This document shows, one piece after another, positions 33,401 to 42,709 of a DNA stretch of 64,000 nt. Positions within the stretch are counted from its first letter, which is position 1. Every line of letters starts with the position of its first letter. The DNA is taken from contig JAQWNF010000001.1 of NCBI GenBank assembly GCA_029246415.1, positions 39,840 to 103,839 of the forward strand, given 5' to 3'. The DNA comes from Glaciecola sp. (lineage in GTDB: Bacteria > Pseudomonadota > Gammaproteobacteria > Enterobacterales > Alteromonadaceae). The notes below the pieces were generated by a model. It was not told the DNA's origin. It worked only from the letters and a program-made list of their open reading frames with translations, and searched no databases. Made by a program: the position numbers and the translations under genes.

Positions 33401-33733
33401 ATGTTGACAGATTGCCCGGCGTGCAAAAAGAAAATTTCAGATAAAGCGGATGAGTGTAATCATTGTGGTTTTAAGGTTTCAGCAGATGATGCAGAATCGA
33501 TTTTACGTAAAAAGAAATTGGCTCAATACATGCGTCATCAATCACTGCAAACACAATCATTTATTGCGGTATTAGTCTTTATTACTGGGTTTGGTTTTAT
33601 GTATTGGGGCTTTCCTGAAGTAGGTAGCACTCAGCACAGTATTGCAATGTTGGTATGTGTCATTGGTTTTGTGTGGTATATCATCAATCGGGTACGTATC
33701 TTGTTGACTAAGCGTAATAAAATGTTCAATTAA
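33401..33733 (+). CDS. Zinc-ribbon membrane protein of unknown function
   Basis: A 110-aa protein with an N-terminal zinc ribbon (CPACKKKISDKADECNHCG in one line, four cysteines) and two C-terminal hydrophobic segments (about residues 53-70 and 77-96). This architecture is common in small bacterial membrane proteins without known function. AGGAAAG precedes the ATG. It may be cotranscribed with yeaC, 26 bp downstream. Confidence 0.8.
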   Translation: MLTDCPACKKKISDKADECNHCGFKVSADDAESILRKKKLAQYMRHQSLQTQSFIAVLVFITGFGFMYWGFPEVGSTQHSIAMLVCVIGFVWYIINRVRILLTKRNKMFN

Positions 33734-33759
33734 TGATTAATTTAGAAGAGTAAAGTGCA

Positions 33760-34044
33760 ATGAATGTAGAGCAACTTGTAAACGCGATGACGCCAGAAGT
33801 GTTTACTAATCTAAAACAAGCTGTGGAAACCGGAAAATGGCCTAATGGTGCTGCGCTAACAGAAGAACAAAAAGCCAACTCATTGCAAATGGTCATGTTA
33901 TATCAAGCGAAAGTAGAACGTTCGAATGAACACATGACTATAGGCGCGGATGGTGAAATGGTACATAAATCAAAATCAGAATTACGTAACGAGTTACGAC
34001 AAGCTGGCCAAGCACCTATTGCTCAGGTCAAACTTTCAGACTAA
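33760..34044 (+). CDS. yeaC: DUF1315 family protein YeaC
   Basis: A 94-aa protein matching E. coli YeaC almost throughout: MTPEVFTNLKQAVETGKWP, LTEEQKANSLQMVMLYQAK, HMTIGADGEMVHKSK. No function is known. In E. coli and relatives it neighbours ansA and msrB/gapA genes; here it converges on ansA and their 3' ends overlap by 17 bp. Confidence 0.93.
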   Translation: MNVEQLVNAMTPEVFTNLKQAVETGKWPNGAALTEEQKANSLQMVMLYQAKVERSNEHMTIGADGEMVHKSKSELRNELRQAGQAPIAQVKLSD

Positions 34045-35131
34045 CTTCACCTCTGAGATCTTGTCCTAAAAGGGCGACGCGTTCAGCGTAGTCGTCCGTT
34101 TGTGATAATACAAAGTGTAGTTTGGTTAACGCAGCTTCGACTGTCATATCATAGCCTGATAACACCCCAACATCTGCTAAGCGCTTACCATTGGCATAGC
34201 CATCCATGTTCACTTTTCCCGATAAACACTGAGTACAGTTCAAGATAATAATGTCGCGGTCTTTTGCTTCGGCAAATGCACTGAGCATTGCTTCATTTTG
34301 TGGCGCATTGCCGACGCCATAGCTCAACAGAATGAGCGCTTTGACCGGTTGGCGTAGCAAGTTATTAATAATGTCGACACTAATACCTGGGTATAAACTG
34401 ACCAAGCCAACTGGTTGAGCATCAATATTGTGTAATATTATGTCAGTGGGACTAGGTTCTTTAGACTTATCGTGATTGACCAAATTCTCAGTTGTATTAA
34501 CTTGAATATTAATTCCCGCTTCAATCAATACAGGGTAGTTAGGAGAAGCAAAGGCGTTAAACCCATCAGCATTGACCTTACGCGACCGATTACCTCTGAA
34601 GAGCTGATTATTAAAAAATAATGTTACCTCAGCAATTGGATAATTGGCAGCTAGGTACAATGCATTCAGTAGGTTTTCTTGGCCATCAGAGCGCAGTTGC
34701 GCGAGTGGAATTTGCGATCCGGTGACTATGATAGGTTTAGTTAATCCGGCAAACATAAACGATAATGCTGAAGCCGTATATGCCATCGTATCGGTTCCAT
34801 GCAAAATTATAAAGCCATCATAAGCGTGATAATTATCTTTAATATCTTGGGCAATCATTTGCCAGTCACTTGGTTGCATATCTGAAGAGTCGAGCAATGT
34901 CTCATATTCATGTAAGGTAAACTCTGGCATCTCTGCACGATGAAACTCGGGCATCCCTTGTAATGTTTCACCCAAGAAACCAGATACTGGAATATACCCA
35001 TTTTCAGATGGGCGCATCCCGATAGTTCCGCCGGTATAAGCCACATAAATATGTTTACGTAACTGCGGATTTGTCTCGTTTGATGTTGAGGTCGTGCCAT
35101 GATTAAGGGTATTGATCGTGATATTAGTCAT
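34028..35131 (-). CDS. ansA: L-asparaginase, type I cytoplasmic
   Basis: Hydrolyses asparagine to aspartate and ammonia. A 367-aa protein of the AnsA type without a signal peptide. The two catalytic threonine motifs are visible: AYTGGTIGM and FIILHGTDTMAYTA. GSQIPLAQLRSDGQENLLNAL follows as expected. Two close ATGs occur (35143 and 35131); I choose 35131 (MTNITINTL) by default, since neither has a clear ribosome binding site. About 25 extra residues precede the conserved KHIYVAYTGG. Confidence 0.93.
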   Translation of the reverse strand: MTNITINTLNHGTTSTSNETNPQLRKHIYVAYTGGTIGMRPSENGYIPVSGFLGETLQGMPEFHRAEMPEFTLHEYETLLDSSDMQPSDWQMIAQDIKDNYHAYDGFIILHGTDTMAYTASALSFMFAGLTKPIIVTGSQIPLAQLRSDGQENLLNALYLAANYPIAEVTLFFNNQLFRGNRSRKVNADGFNAFASPNYPVLIEAGINIQVNTTENLVNHDKSKEPSPTDIILHNIDAQPVGLVSLYPGISVDIINNLLRQPVKALILLSYGVGNAPQNEAMLSAFAEAKDRDIIILNCTQCLSGKVNMDGYANGKRLADVGVLSGYDMTVEAALTKLHFVLSQTDDYAERVALLGQDLRGEVSLKV

Positions 35132-35244
35132 TATTATTATCATTATTGTAAAATACGAGCCGATTGTAGCAAATTTTGGTTGAATATCATCTTAGTCTGT
35201 TGCAAATTGGTGGGCATCGATTTTTAACGAGTAAAAAAAATAGT

Positions 35245-36645
35245 ATGCGGATTTTGGCATTAATTACTTTAATACTGGCTGGATGGGTAACATCACAACA
35301 GCTACAAGCCCAAGAGCAGTCGGGATTAAGCTTTATTCAAGCGTTAAATATTGACGCTCTCACTCCTTTATCTCGCAACGAAATACTACCGATGAAAGCC
35401 CGAGCTGAAAAGATCAATGCGATGCTTGAAGATAAGTTAAACAGCACATTGCCACAGCTTATGTCGCGAGAGGGCATTGATATGTGGATCTTGATTTCCC
35501 GCGAATATAATGAAGATCCTATATTAAAAACGATGTTGCCTTCAACTTGGCTATCAGCGCGTCGCCGAACAATTTTAGTGTTATTTAACCCAGGCGAAGG
35601 CAAACCGATTGAACGATTTGCTGTTGCGCGCTATCAAGTTGATACGTTATTTCAAAAAACTTGGGATAAAGAAGCCCAGCCATCTCAATGGCAACGTTTA
35701 GTAGAGTTGATTGAGGCGAAACAACCGAAAACTATTGCGGTGAATAAGTCTGCTCATTTTGCCCTTGCTGATGGACTAACAGCTACAGAATTCGAGGATT
35801 TTATTGGTGTGTTGCCTCTGCGTTTACAGGGGCATGTGATGTCGAGTGAGTCGCTAGCTTTAGCTTGGTTAGAAACTCGAACACAAATGGAGTTAGCTAT
35901 TTACCCTGAGATAGTGGCGATGGGGCATCGCATCATCAAAGAAGTATACAGTCAAAAAGTTATCACTCCGGGTAAGACGACAACCGATGATGTTGTATGG
36001 TGGTTACGTGACAAATCGACAGGGTTAGGCTTACAAAACTGGTTTCATCCAAGCGTTTCTATCCAACGCGCCTCGACCGATGCATTTAATCACATTGATG
36101 CATTTACCAATGTTAAACCGGATAACACCATACTTGCAGGTGATCTAGTCCATTTAGATTTTGGTATTACGTATTTACGTCTCAATACTGATCAGCAGCA
36201 ACATGCCTATGTATTAAAAGATGACGAAACAGATGCGCCAGAGTATTTACAAGCGGCATTAGCAGATGCCAATCGCTTACAAGATATTTTTACCTCGTTG
36301 TTTGAGGTGGGTAAAACTGGGAACGCCATACTGCGTCAAGCCCGTGCACAGGCAATTAAAGAAGGTATCAAGCCATCAATTTATACGCACCCTCTTGGTT
36401 ATCACGGGCATGCGGCTGGAACCACCTTAGGAATGTGGGATTCGCAAGGTGGTGTGCCTATCCAGGGTGATTATCCGTTACATGCTGATACTGTTTATTC
36501 AATAGAGTTAAATGCTGCAAAGTTTATTGAGCCTTGGGGTAAGGAAGTGCGGATCATGCTCGAAGAGAATGCTATTTTTGATGGGAAGACAGTTTCATAT
36601 CTCAATGGAAGACAAACCAAGTTTCATTTGATTCCATCAAAATAA
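35245..36645 (+). CDS. Secreted M24-family metallopeptidase (Xaa-Pro aminopeptidase-like)
   Basis: A 466-aa protein with an N-terminal signal peptide (MRILALITLILAGWVTS, cleavage likely after LQA) and a pita-bread M24 domain. Candidate metal ligands are in LVHLDFGITYL, THPLGYHGHAAG, YSIELNAA and MLEENA. One aspartate ligand is less obvious, because the usual DxG appears as HLDFG. I start at ATG 35245; the open frame reaches 35176, but the extension would hide the signal peptide. It diverges from ansA. A role in export-linked peptide processing is possible but unproven. Confidence 0.82.
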   Translation: MRILALITLILAGWVTSQQLQAQEQSGLSFIQALNIDALTPLSRNEILPMKARAEKINAMLEDKLNSTLPQLMSREGIDMWILISREYNEDPILKTMLPSTWLSARRRTILVLFNPGEGKPIERFAVARYQVDTLFQKTWDKEAQPSQWQRLVELIEAKQPKTIAVNKSAHFALADGLTATEFEDFIGVLPLRLQGHVMSSESLALAWLETRTQMELAIYPEIVAMGHRIIKEVYSQKVITPGKTTTDDVVWWLRDKSTGLGLQNWFHPSVSIQRASTDAFNHIDAFTNVKPDNTILAGDLVHLDFGITYLRLNTDQQQHAYVLKDDETDAPEYLQAALADANRLQDIFTSLFEVGKTGNAILRQARAQAIKEGIKPSIYTHPLGYHGHAAGTTLGMWDSQGGVPIQGDYPLHADTVYSIELNAAKFIEPWGKEVRIMLEENAIFDGKTVSYLNGRQTKFHLIPSK

Positions 36646-36816
36646 ACATTTTTAGCCGTATAACTACAACTATCTGAAATACCTTCTTTAATTTAATTGT
36701 GTAAAATAATCTTAAAATTCAATGTTTTTTAATATTTACCGATACAAATTAAATTATAGCACTGTAAGCAAAGTGAGCGAAGACGTTACCTTTGTATGGT
36801 ATTTCAAGGATAGAAT

Positions 36817-38496
36817 ATGAGAGTTAACAAACAGATAAAATGTACTGTTGCAGTGTGTTTATTGCTAGTAATTTCAGCTTGTGGCGGCGGTGGCGGCGGT
36901 GGCGGCGGTGGGCCGACCACTCAACCTGGTGGAACTGTCACACCGTCCAATTCAGCGCCCGTAGCCGATGCTGGTATTAATCAAAGCGTTAATACTTCAC
37001 AGATAGTAACCTTATCAGGCGCCAGCAGCAGTGATGCCGATGGCGATGTGTTAAACTATTCTTGGATCATTCTCGATTCCCCTGTTAATTCCAATGTTAC
37101 TTTGTCTGGTAACTCTATCGTTAATCCTACTTTTACGGCTGATGTATCAGGCGATTATATATTTGGCCTAGTTGTAAATGATGGGACTGTAAATAGCCCT
37201 GTTGACCAAGTGACGGTTACTGCGAGTGTCGTGAATCTTGCGCCAAATGCCAATGCTGGAGTCGATCAAAATACCGTTGATGGCTTATTGATTACCCTTG
37301 ACGGTTCGCTGAGTAGTGATCCAAATGGTGATATGATTTCTTATACGTGGCTGCTAACAGATGCACCGACAGCAAGTACAGCAACATTAAGTAATACTAG
37401 TATCGTAAATCCGACCTTTACGGCCGATACTGTTGGTACCTTTATGTTTGATTTAGTCGTAAGTGATGGGGCATTGGTAAGTGCGACTGATTCGATTACA
37501 GTTACGGTGACTCAAAGTAATGCAGTGCCGGTTGCAAATGCGGGCACGAATCAAAATGTCCTTTCGGGCAGCACAGTCAATTTAAGTGGAGCAGGAAGTA
37601 GTGATGCTAATGGCGATATACTATCGTATCGTTGGACTCTGGTGAGTCAACCTGCCACAAGTGATGTGGTAATCGCTGATGCTGATAGGATTTCTCCATT
37701 ATTTACCCCTAGTGTAGATGGGTCGTACGTTCTACAATTAATCGTCAATGATGGGACTGTCGATAGTAGTCCTGATACTGTTATGATTACGGCACAAACA
37801 GCTAACTCGGTTCCAGTGGCTAATGCAGGTCCTGATCAATCCTTATTGGTCGGACAGCTAGTGTCATTGTCAGGGGCAAGTAGTACTGATGCAGATAATG
37901 ATGCAATCACCTATCTATGGTCATTTGTCAGCATACCAGTTAGTAGTACCGTGACCTTAGACAATGCTGCGATAGTCAATCCTCAATTTACGCCTGATGT
38001 AGAGGGTAGCTATGTACTCAATTTAACCGTTAATGATGGTCAAGATGATAGTGTCGTTGACGCCGTCGTGATCGACATTATCCTGCCACAAATCAAGTTG
38101 CAGCGTGTGAGTCGGGGCGTAAACCCTGCATACGAAGATGTACCTTTTCCATTTGATAATCAACTCGCCACGATTGCAGCGAGTATTAATTCTGCCAACC
38201 CACCTAATTTTTATGTGGTTGACCGTTTTAAACTGATCAGTGTCGGGCAAGCATACACCATTACTAATATTAGTGTTGGCGCATCGATACAAGGTTTTAC
38301 TGCATTTTTTCAAGATCTACAAACTGGTTTCGTCTTAACCGAGGGGACTACAGTTACTGCTGACACAGAATTTGAATTTGCAATTGGCGCGTTATTTACT
38401 GATGGTGCTGCGATTAATTTGAGGTTTACCTTTGAGATAGCAGAGACCAATGAGAAATTTGATATTACTTATAATTACACGACGCTATTTATATAA
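36817..38496 (+). CDS. Lipoprotein with four PKD-like repeats
   Basis: A 559-aa secreted lipoprotein: signal peptide with lipobox ISAC (Cys22), then ten glycines and a Pro/Thr linker. Four tandem Ig-like PKD-type repeats of about 94 residues (roughly 47-141, 142-237, 238-330, 331-423) each begin PVA(N/D)AG and contain SSDA(D/N)GD and a YxLxLxVNDG strand. A C-terminal domain of about 135 residues is unrecognised. Such proteins usually act in surface adhesion or polysaccharide binding. Function here is inferred only. Convergent with lipA. Confidence 0.85.
   Translation: MRVNKQIKCTVAVCLLLVISACGGGGGGGGGGPTTQPGGTVTPSNSAPVADAGINQSVNTSQIVTLSGASSSDADGDVLNYSWIILDSPVNSNVTLSGNSIVNPTFTADVSGDYIFGLVVNDGTVNSPVDQVTVTASVVNLAPNANAGVDQNTVDGLLITLDGSLSSDPNGDMISYTWLLTDAPTASTATLSNTSIVNPTFTADTVGTFMFDLVVSDGALVSATDSITVTVTQSNAVPVANAGTNQNVLSGSTVNLSGAGSSDANGDILSYRWTLVSQPATSDVVIADADRISPLFTPSVDGSYVLQLIVNDGTVDSSPDTVMITAQTANSVPVANAGPDQSLLVGQLVSLSGASSTDADNDAITYLWSFVSIPVSSTVTLDNAAIVNPQFTPDVEGSYVLNLTVNDGQDDSVVDAVVIDIILPQIKLQRVSRGVNPAYEDVPFPFDNQLATIAASINSANPPNFYVVDRFKLISVGQAYTITNISVGASIQGFTAFFQDLQTGFVLTEGTTVTADTEFEFAIGALFTDGAAINLRFTFEIAETNEKFDITYNYTTLFI
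36883..36912 (+). repeat. Three tandem 9-bp units coding the polyglycine tract
   Basis: GGCGGCGGT is repeated three times and followed by GGG, directly after the lipidated cysteine codon. Copy changes would keep the frame and only vary linker length. Confidence 0.9.
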
Positions 38497-38526
38497 TTTC
38501 AAAATAAAATCATAAGCTGAAAACAA

Positions 38527-38561
38527 AAAATCCCTAATGAATAAATATCATTAGGGATTTT
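38527..38561. terminator. Bidirectional terminator between the PKD lipoprotein and lipA
   Basis: A perfect 14-bp stem (AAAATCCCTAATGA and its complement) with a 7-nt loop, flanked by A and T runs, between two convergent genes. Confidence 0.93.
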
Positions 38562-38597
38562 GTTATATCTAGAGATATACAGTATGTATAAAGATAT

Positions 38598-39584
38598 TTA
38601 TTTTTTACTTGGCTGGAACTGTCCTACGACGTCTTCACCTGCTGCTTGTTTATCAGCATGGTAGCTTGAACGCACCATTGGACCACATGCTGCATGTGTG
38701 AAGCCAATTTCATTCGCATAATCACCTAATTGTGTAAACTCATCAGGCGTGACATAACGCTTCACTGGATAATGGTGACGCGATGGTTGTAGGTACTGAC
38801 CTAAGGTTAACATGTCAACATTGTGAGCGCGTAAGTCATCTAATACGACTTGGATCTCTGCAACTTCTTCCCCCATGCCCATCATTAATCCTGATTTGGT
38901 CGGGATATGAGGGTGTGCAGCTTTGAATTTTTTCAATAAATCTAGCGACCATTGATAATTAGCACCAGGACGACACTCGCGATACAGGCGCGGAATCGTT
39001 TCTAGATTATGATTAAATACGTCAGGTAAACCCGTACTTAAAATCTCTAACGCACGGTCCATTCTGCCACGAAAATCAGGTACTAATACCTCAATCTTGG
39101 TGTTTGGGCTATGTTCGCGAATGGCATTGATACAATCCACAAAGTGCTGAGCACCACCATCGCGTAAATCATCGCGATCTACTGAGGTAATTACCACGTA
39201 TTTAAGATCCATTTTAGCAATCGTCGTCGCTAATTTTACAGGCTCTTCGGCACTAGGTGGTAATGGCTTACCATGTGCAACGTCACAAAATGGGCAGCGA
39301 CGAGTACAGATATCACCGAGGATCATAAACGTAGCTGTACCATGGTTAAAACATTCTGCTAGGTTGGGGCAGCTTGCTTCTTCGCATACCGAATGCAAAT
39401 TATTCTCACGCAGTGTTTGCTTAATCTTTTCAACTTTTTCAGTGGTACGCGGTAATTTGATTTTAATCCATTCCGGCTTACGCAACATCTCTTCTTTTTC
39501 AGAAGGAATAATGGTGATAGGGATATGTTTTACTTTTTCATCATCGCGGAGTTTAACTCCTGCTTCTGGACGTGAATTACTCAT
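38598..39584 (-). CDS. lipA: Lipoyl synthase
   Basis: Radical SAM enzyme that inserts sulfur into octanoyl groups on lipoate-dependent proteins. The 328-aa protein has the auxiliary cluster cysteines ([12 protein letters not shown]), the SAM-cluster motif CTRRCPFC and the C-terminal [11 protein letters not shown] at 39584 overlaps the lipB stop by 8 bases (ATGAGTAA). A TTG at 39587 would add one residue and seems less likely. Last gene of ybeD-lipB-lipA. Confidence 0.97.
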   Translation of the reverse strand: MSNSRPEAGVKLRDDEKVKHIPITIIPSEKEEMLRKPEWIKIKLPRTTEKVEKIKQTLRENNLHSVCEEASCPNLAECFNHGTATFMILGDICTRRCPFCDVAHGKPLPPSAEEPVKLATTIAKMDLKYVVITSVDRDDLRDGGAQHFVDCINAIREHSPNTKIEVLVPDFRGRMDRALEILSTGLPDVFNHNLETIPRLYRECRPGANYQWSLDLLKKFKAAHPHIPTKSGLMMGMGEEVAEIQVVLDDLRAHNVDMLTLGQYLQPSRHHYPVKRYVTPDEFTQLGDYANEIGFTHAACGPMVRSSYHADKQAAGEDVVGQFQPSKK

Positions 39585-40218
39585 CAAAACCTTCTCTAAA
39601 CTCTACTTGTTGAGCACCAATTAAGGTGCAAAAATGTGCAACGATATCTGGGCCTACAGATGCTAAATCTGTAGCGCCGCCTAATCGAGCACTATCCGTC
39701 ATTTCTAACCCTGCATAACCGCAAGGGTTGATATAATTAAATGGTGTCAGATCCATATTAACATTTAATGCTAACCCATGAAACGAACATCCTTTACGGA
39801 TCCGTAATCCGATAGAACATATTTTTTGCTCGTTAACATATACTCCAGGCGCGTCTTTTTTTGGGTAAGCTGGAATATTAAATGCCGCCAAATGTGCAAC
39901 AATGCATTCTTCAAGGGCAGTCACTAACTGCCGTACACCCACTTTCAAACGCTTAATATTGAGCAATACATACATCATCTGCTGTCCCGGTCCGTGATAG
40001 GTAATTTGCCCACCTCGGTCGACCTGCACAACAGGAATTGAATTTGGATTTAATAAATGCTCAGGTTTACCTGCTTGGCCTTGCGTATATACAGGCTCAT
40101 GTTCAACGAGCCAGATTTCATCTGGAGTATCGGCATTACGATTATCCGTAAACTCGTGCATTGCTCGCCAGATTGTTTCATAGGGTTGGAGCTGTAGGTC
40201 TCTAACAATCACAGTCAT
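39577..40218 (-). CDS. lipB: Octanoyltransferase
   Basis: Transfers octanoyl from acyl carrier protein to lipoyl domains, giving LipA its substrate. The 213-aa protein shows [22 protein letters not shown], the catalytic lysine region [19 protein letters not shown] and [15 protein letters not shown]. The catalytic cysteine lies in [14 protein letters not shown]. The start shares one base with the ybeD stop (TAATG), so the three genes are tightly coupled. Confidence 0.97.
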   Translation of the reverse strand: MTVIVRDLQLQPYETIWRAMHEFTDNRNADTPDEIWLVEHEPVYTQGQAGKPEHLLNPNSIPVVQVDRGGQITYHGPGQQMMYVLLNIKRLKVGVRQLVTALEECIVAHLAAFNIPAYPKKDAPGVYVNEQKICSIGLRIRKGCSFHGLALNVNMDLTPFNYINPCGYAGLEMTDSARLGGATDLASVGPDIVAHFCTLIGAQQVEFREGFDE

Positions 40219-40481
40219 TAAATGACAACACGCACTAGCTCTAAGGCTGAAATTTCAGTGTAGATTGTTTCCATATGTTCTTTGGAAGTCACTTTTACAC
40301 TAATCGATAGTGAATGGTAATTTCCTTTTTTACTCGGTTTAACCGTCGGAGAATAATCACCCGGTGCTAACGTTTGTAAGCTGTTGATTACGGTATCGGG
40401 TAATTCAGGATGTGCCACACCTAACACTTTGAATGTTTGAAAACACGGGAACTCTAACAACTCGTCAAAATGTGTATCCAT
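40218..40481 (-). CDS. ybeD: DUF493 family protein YbeD
   Basis: An 87-aa ACT-like fold protein matching E. coli YbeD ([51 protein letters not shown]). Function unknown; a regulatory link to lipoate metabolism has been suggested from the conserved position between dacA and lipB, which is kept here. Confidence 0.95.
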   Translation of the reverse strand: MDTHFDELLEFPCFQTFKVLGVAHPELPDTVINSLQTLAPGDYSPTVKPSKKGNYHSLSISVKVTSKEHMETIYTEISALELVRVVI

Positions 40482-40555
40482 GATTTGGACCTCAGTTAAA
40501 AAATGATGCGCTTGGGTTTAAATATATATTGCCTTAACAAGTTTATATTATAACA

Positions 40556-40591
40556 CAAACAAAAACGGCCTGATTATACACCCAGACCGTT
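40556..40591 (-). terminator. Intrinsic terminator of dacA
   Basis: On the minus strand AACGGTCTG pairs with CAGGCCGTT around a 10-nt loop, followed by TTTTGTTTG. It lies 22 bp past the dacA stop. Confidence 0.85.
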
Positions 40592-40613
40592 ATTTTTCTA
40601 GTTTTAGCGGGGA

Positions 40614-41771
40614 TTAATTTGTGCTGTCATCGCTAAATTGTAAACGAAAGTAATCTAAGGCTTTATCAAACATGCCACCTTCGTTGACATCTTGTAAAGC
40701 GACAAGTGGATAGTCAGCAATGGTTTCATTTTCGATTTGCAAGCTAAGTACGCCAACGACTTGACCTTTTTGCAAAGGTGCTTGTAATTGACGGTCGATA
40801 ATGAAATTAGCTTTTAGGTTTTTCGCTTGTCCGCGAGGGATGGTCAACGACACATCTTGGGTAATTCCTAAATCAACAGTCTTGCGATCTCCCATATAAA
40901 TTCGGTGCGCAACAAAACTGTGTCCGGCTTTATAAGGTTCAACTGATTCAAAGAAACGAAAGCCATAGCGTAATAACTTTTTGTTTTCGACTTTACGTGC
41001 ACGTTCTGAATCGGTACCCATAACAACCGATACTAAGCGCATATCACCTTGCGTAGCAGATGTGATTAGGCTGTAACCTGCGTCGGATGTATGACCGGTT
41101 TTGATCCCGTCAACACTTAACGCTTTGTCCCATAAAAGACTGTTGCGGTTATATTGACGAATTCCGTTGTAAGTAAATTCTTTTTCACTGTAAAGGGCAT
41201 ATTCTTCAGGATTATCAAGTATCAATGCTCTCGAAAGTAATGCCATATCGCGTGGAGAGGTAAAATGTTCACTATCATGCAAACCATGAGAGTTAATAAA
41301 CTGACTCGAATTCATCCCTAATTTAGCGGCATGAGCGTTCATCATTGAAGCAAACGCTTCTTCAGATCCTGCAATATGTTCAGCCATTGCTACACAAGCG
41401 TCATTGCCTGATTGAATGACAATGCCATGCATTAAATCAGATACACTGACTTGAGTGCCTACTTCAATAAACATTTTCGATGAATCTGGAAAGTTTTTAG
41501 CCCATGCATTTTCTGAGATAATCACTTGATCATCCAGCGCGATATTACCTGCTTGTAATTCTTGACCGATCACATACATCGTCATGATTTTAGTTAATGA
41601 CGCTGGGGCCAGTTGCATATCCGCGTTTTGTTCTGCAATAACATCTCCGGTATTTGCATCAAGTAAGATATAACCTGATGCAGCAACACTTGGAGCAGGA
41701 GGAATGATCACTACCGCCTGTGCGAACAATGAACAACAAAGAAAACAAAACAAGGTAACAATTTTTTGCAT
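40614..41771 (-). CDS. dacA: D-alanyl-D-alanine carboxypeptidase (PBP5/6 type)
   Basis: Trims the terminal D-Ala from peptidoglycan stem peptides at the periplasmic membrane face. 385 aa, with an N-terminal signal peptide (MQKIVTLFCFLCCSLFAQA). The penicillin-binding motifs are PASLTKIMT (SxxK), SGNDACVAMAEH (SxN) and VDGIKTGHTSDAGY (KTG). A C-terminal PBP5 domain and amphipathic anchor (KALDYFRLQF) follow. ATG 41771 is chosen (AGGTG upstream); the longer frame to 41858 would bury the signal peptide. Confidence 0.95.
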   Translation of the reverse strand: MQKIVTLFCFLCCSLFAQAVVIIPPAPSVAASGYILLDANTGDVIAEQNADMQLAPASLTKIMTMYVIGQELQAGNIALDDQVIISENAWAKNFPDSSKMFIEVGTQVSVSDLMHGIVIQSGNDACVAMAEHIAGSEEAFASMMNAHAAKLGMNSSQFINSHGLHDSEHFTSPRDMALLSRALILDNPEEYALYSEKEFTYNGIRQYNRNSLLWDKALSVDGIKTGHTSDAGYSLITSATQGDMRLVSVVMGTDSERARKVENKKLLRYGFRFFESVEPYKAGHSFVAHRIYMGDRKTVDLGITQDVSLTIPRGQAKNLKANFIIDRQLQAPLQKGQVVGVLSLQIENETIADYPLVALQDVNEGGMFDKALDYFRLQFSDDSTN

Positions 41772-41869
41772 ACAACACCTGGGGCAAACTGAATTAATTG
41801 ACAACATGATAACATTTTCATGCGTAAATTTGACTATACAAGAGTAAAAAAGTTTCAAATACTCAATAC

Positions 41870-42709
41870 TTATTCACTTAAATAGATGAAGGCTTGGTCA
41901 TAGCCTGTACCACGAACATCAAGCAGCAGCGCATCAGCCAAGATTCGGTTCTCAATCGGACCGATTAATGTACGAAAAATGTTATTTTCAGCACTACTTA
42001 TGGTGGCAGGGTGCTGGTAAATCACATTTGCAGCTTGTGCTAATGATTCTGCTTTTTCTTTATCATTAAATGCTGCAATTTGAATAAATAACTGATTGGT
42101 CTTTTGTTCAATTGGGCTTGGATCTAAGTATTGGTCGAGGGGAATACTCGGGTTGTTGGCAACCGTTACCATATTATCTTCATCGACATGAATAACTTCT
42201 AATTTTATCGGTGCGGTACCGCTTGACAAATAATCTAGCTCTTTTGCTGCAGCAAACGATAAATCTAAGATACGGTTGTGATGAAAAGGTCCACGGTCGT
42301 TGATGCGAACGATAATACTCTTGTTGTTTTTAGTATTGGTTACTCGGGCATATGACGGTAGTGGCAATGTCTTATGCGCAGCCGTAAATTCGTACATATC
42401 AAATACTTCACCATTTGATGTTAAGTGGCCGTGAAATTTTTGCCCATACCACGATGCGTATCCTTGCTCGACAATCCCTTTGCCACTTAATATCGGTTGG
42501 TAGTCAATTCCGCGGATCGTATACGGACGCATATTGGCTAAACGGTAAGGTTCATATTGCGGAATAATGATGCTAGGTTCATGATCCGATATTAACGTAA
42601 TTGGTGCAGAATCAACACGCATTGAATAGCGGCTTTTCGGCGCTGTTGCGCAGGCTGCTAACACACAGATCGATAATGCTAAGCATAGAGTTCGTGGTAA
42701 TTGTGTCAT
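41870..42709 (-). CDS. rlpA: Septal-ring lytic transglycosylase RlpA family lipoprotein
   Basis: A 279-aa outer membrane lipoprotein: lipobox LAAC (near residue 20), double-psi beta-barrel domain (GYASWYGQKFHGHLTSNGE, KTLPLPSYARVTN, VRINDRGPFHHNRILDLSFAAA) and a C-terminal SPOR domain (about residues 200-279) that binds denuded glycan. The 4-base ATGA overlap with rodA indicates coupling within the elongasome operon. Confidence 0.94.
   Translation of the reverse strand: MTQLPRTLCLALSICVLAACATAPKSRYSMRVDSAPITLISDHEPSIIIPQYEPYRLANMRPYTIRGIDYQPILSGKGIVEQGYASWYGQKFHGHLTSNGEVFDMYEFTAAHKTLPLPSYARVTNTKNNKSIIVRINDRGPFHHNRILDLSFAAAKELDYLSSGTAPIKLEVIHVDEDNMVTVANNPSIPLDQYLDPSPIEQKTNQLFIQIAAFNDKEKAESLAQAANVIYQHPATISSAENNIFRTLIGPIENRILADALLLDVRGTGYDQAFIYLSE

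Noticed and set aside
36646..36816. Third copy of the sigma-54-associated upstream element before the PKD lipoprotein gene
   Set aside because: GTGTAAAATAATCTTAAA near 36700 is only a partial match in the wrong orientation, and no GG-N10-GC promoter follows.
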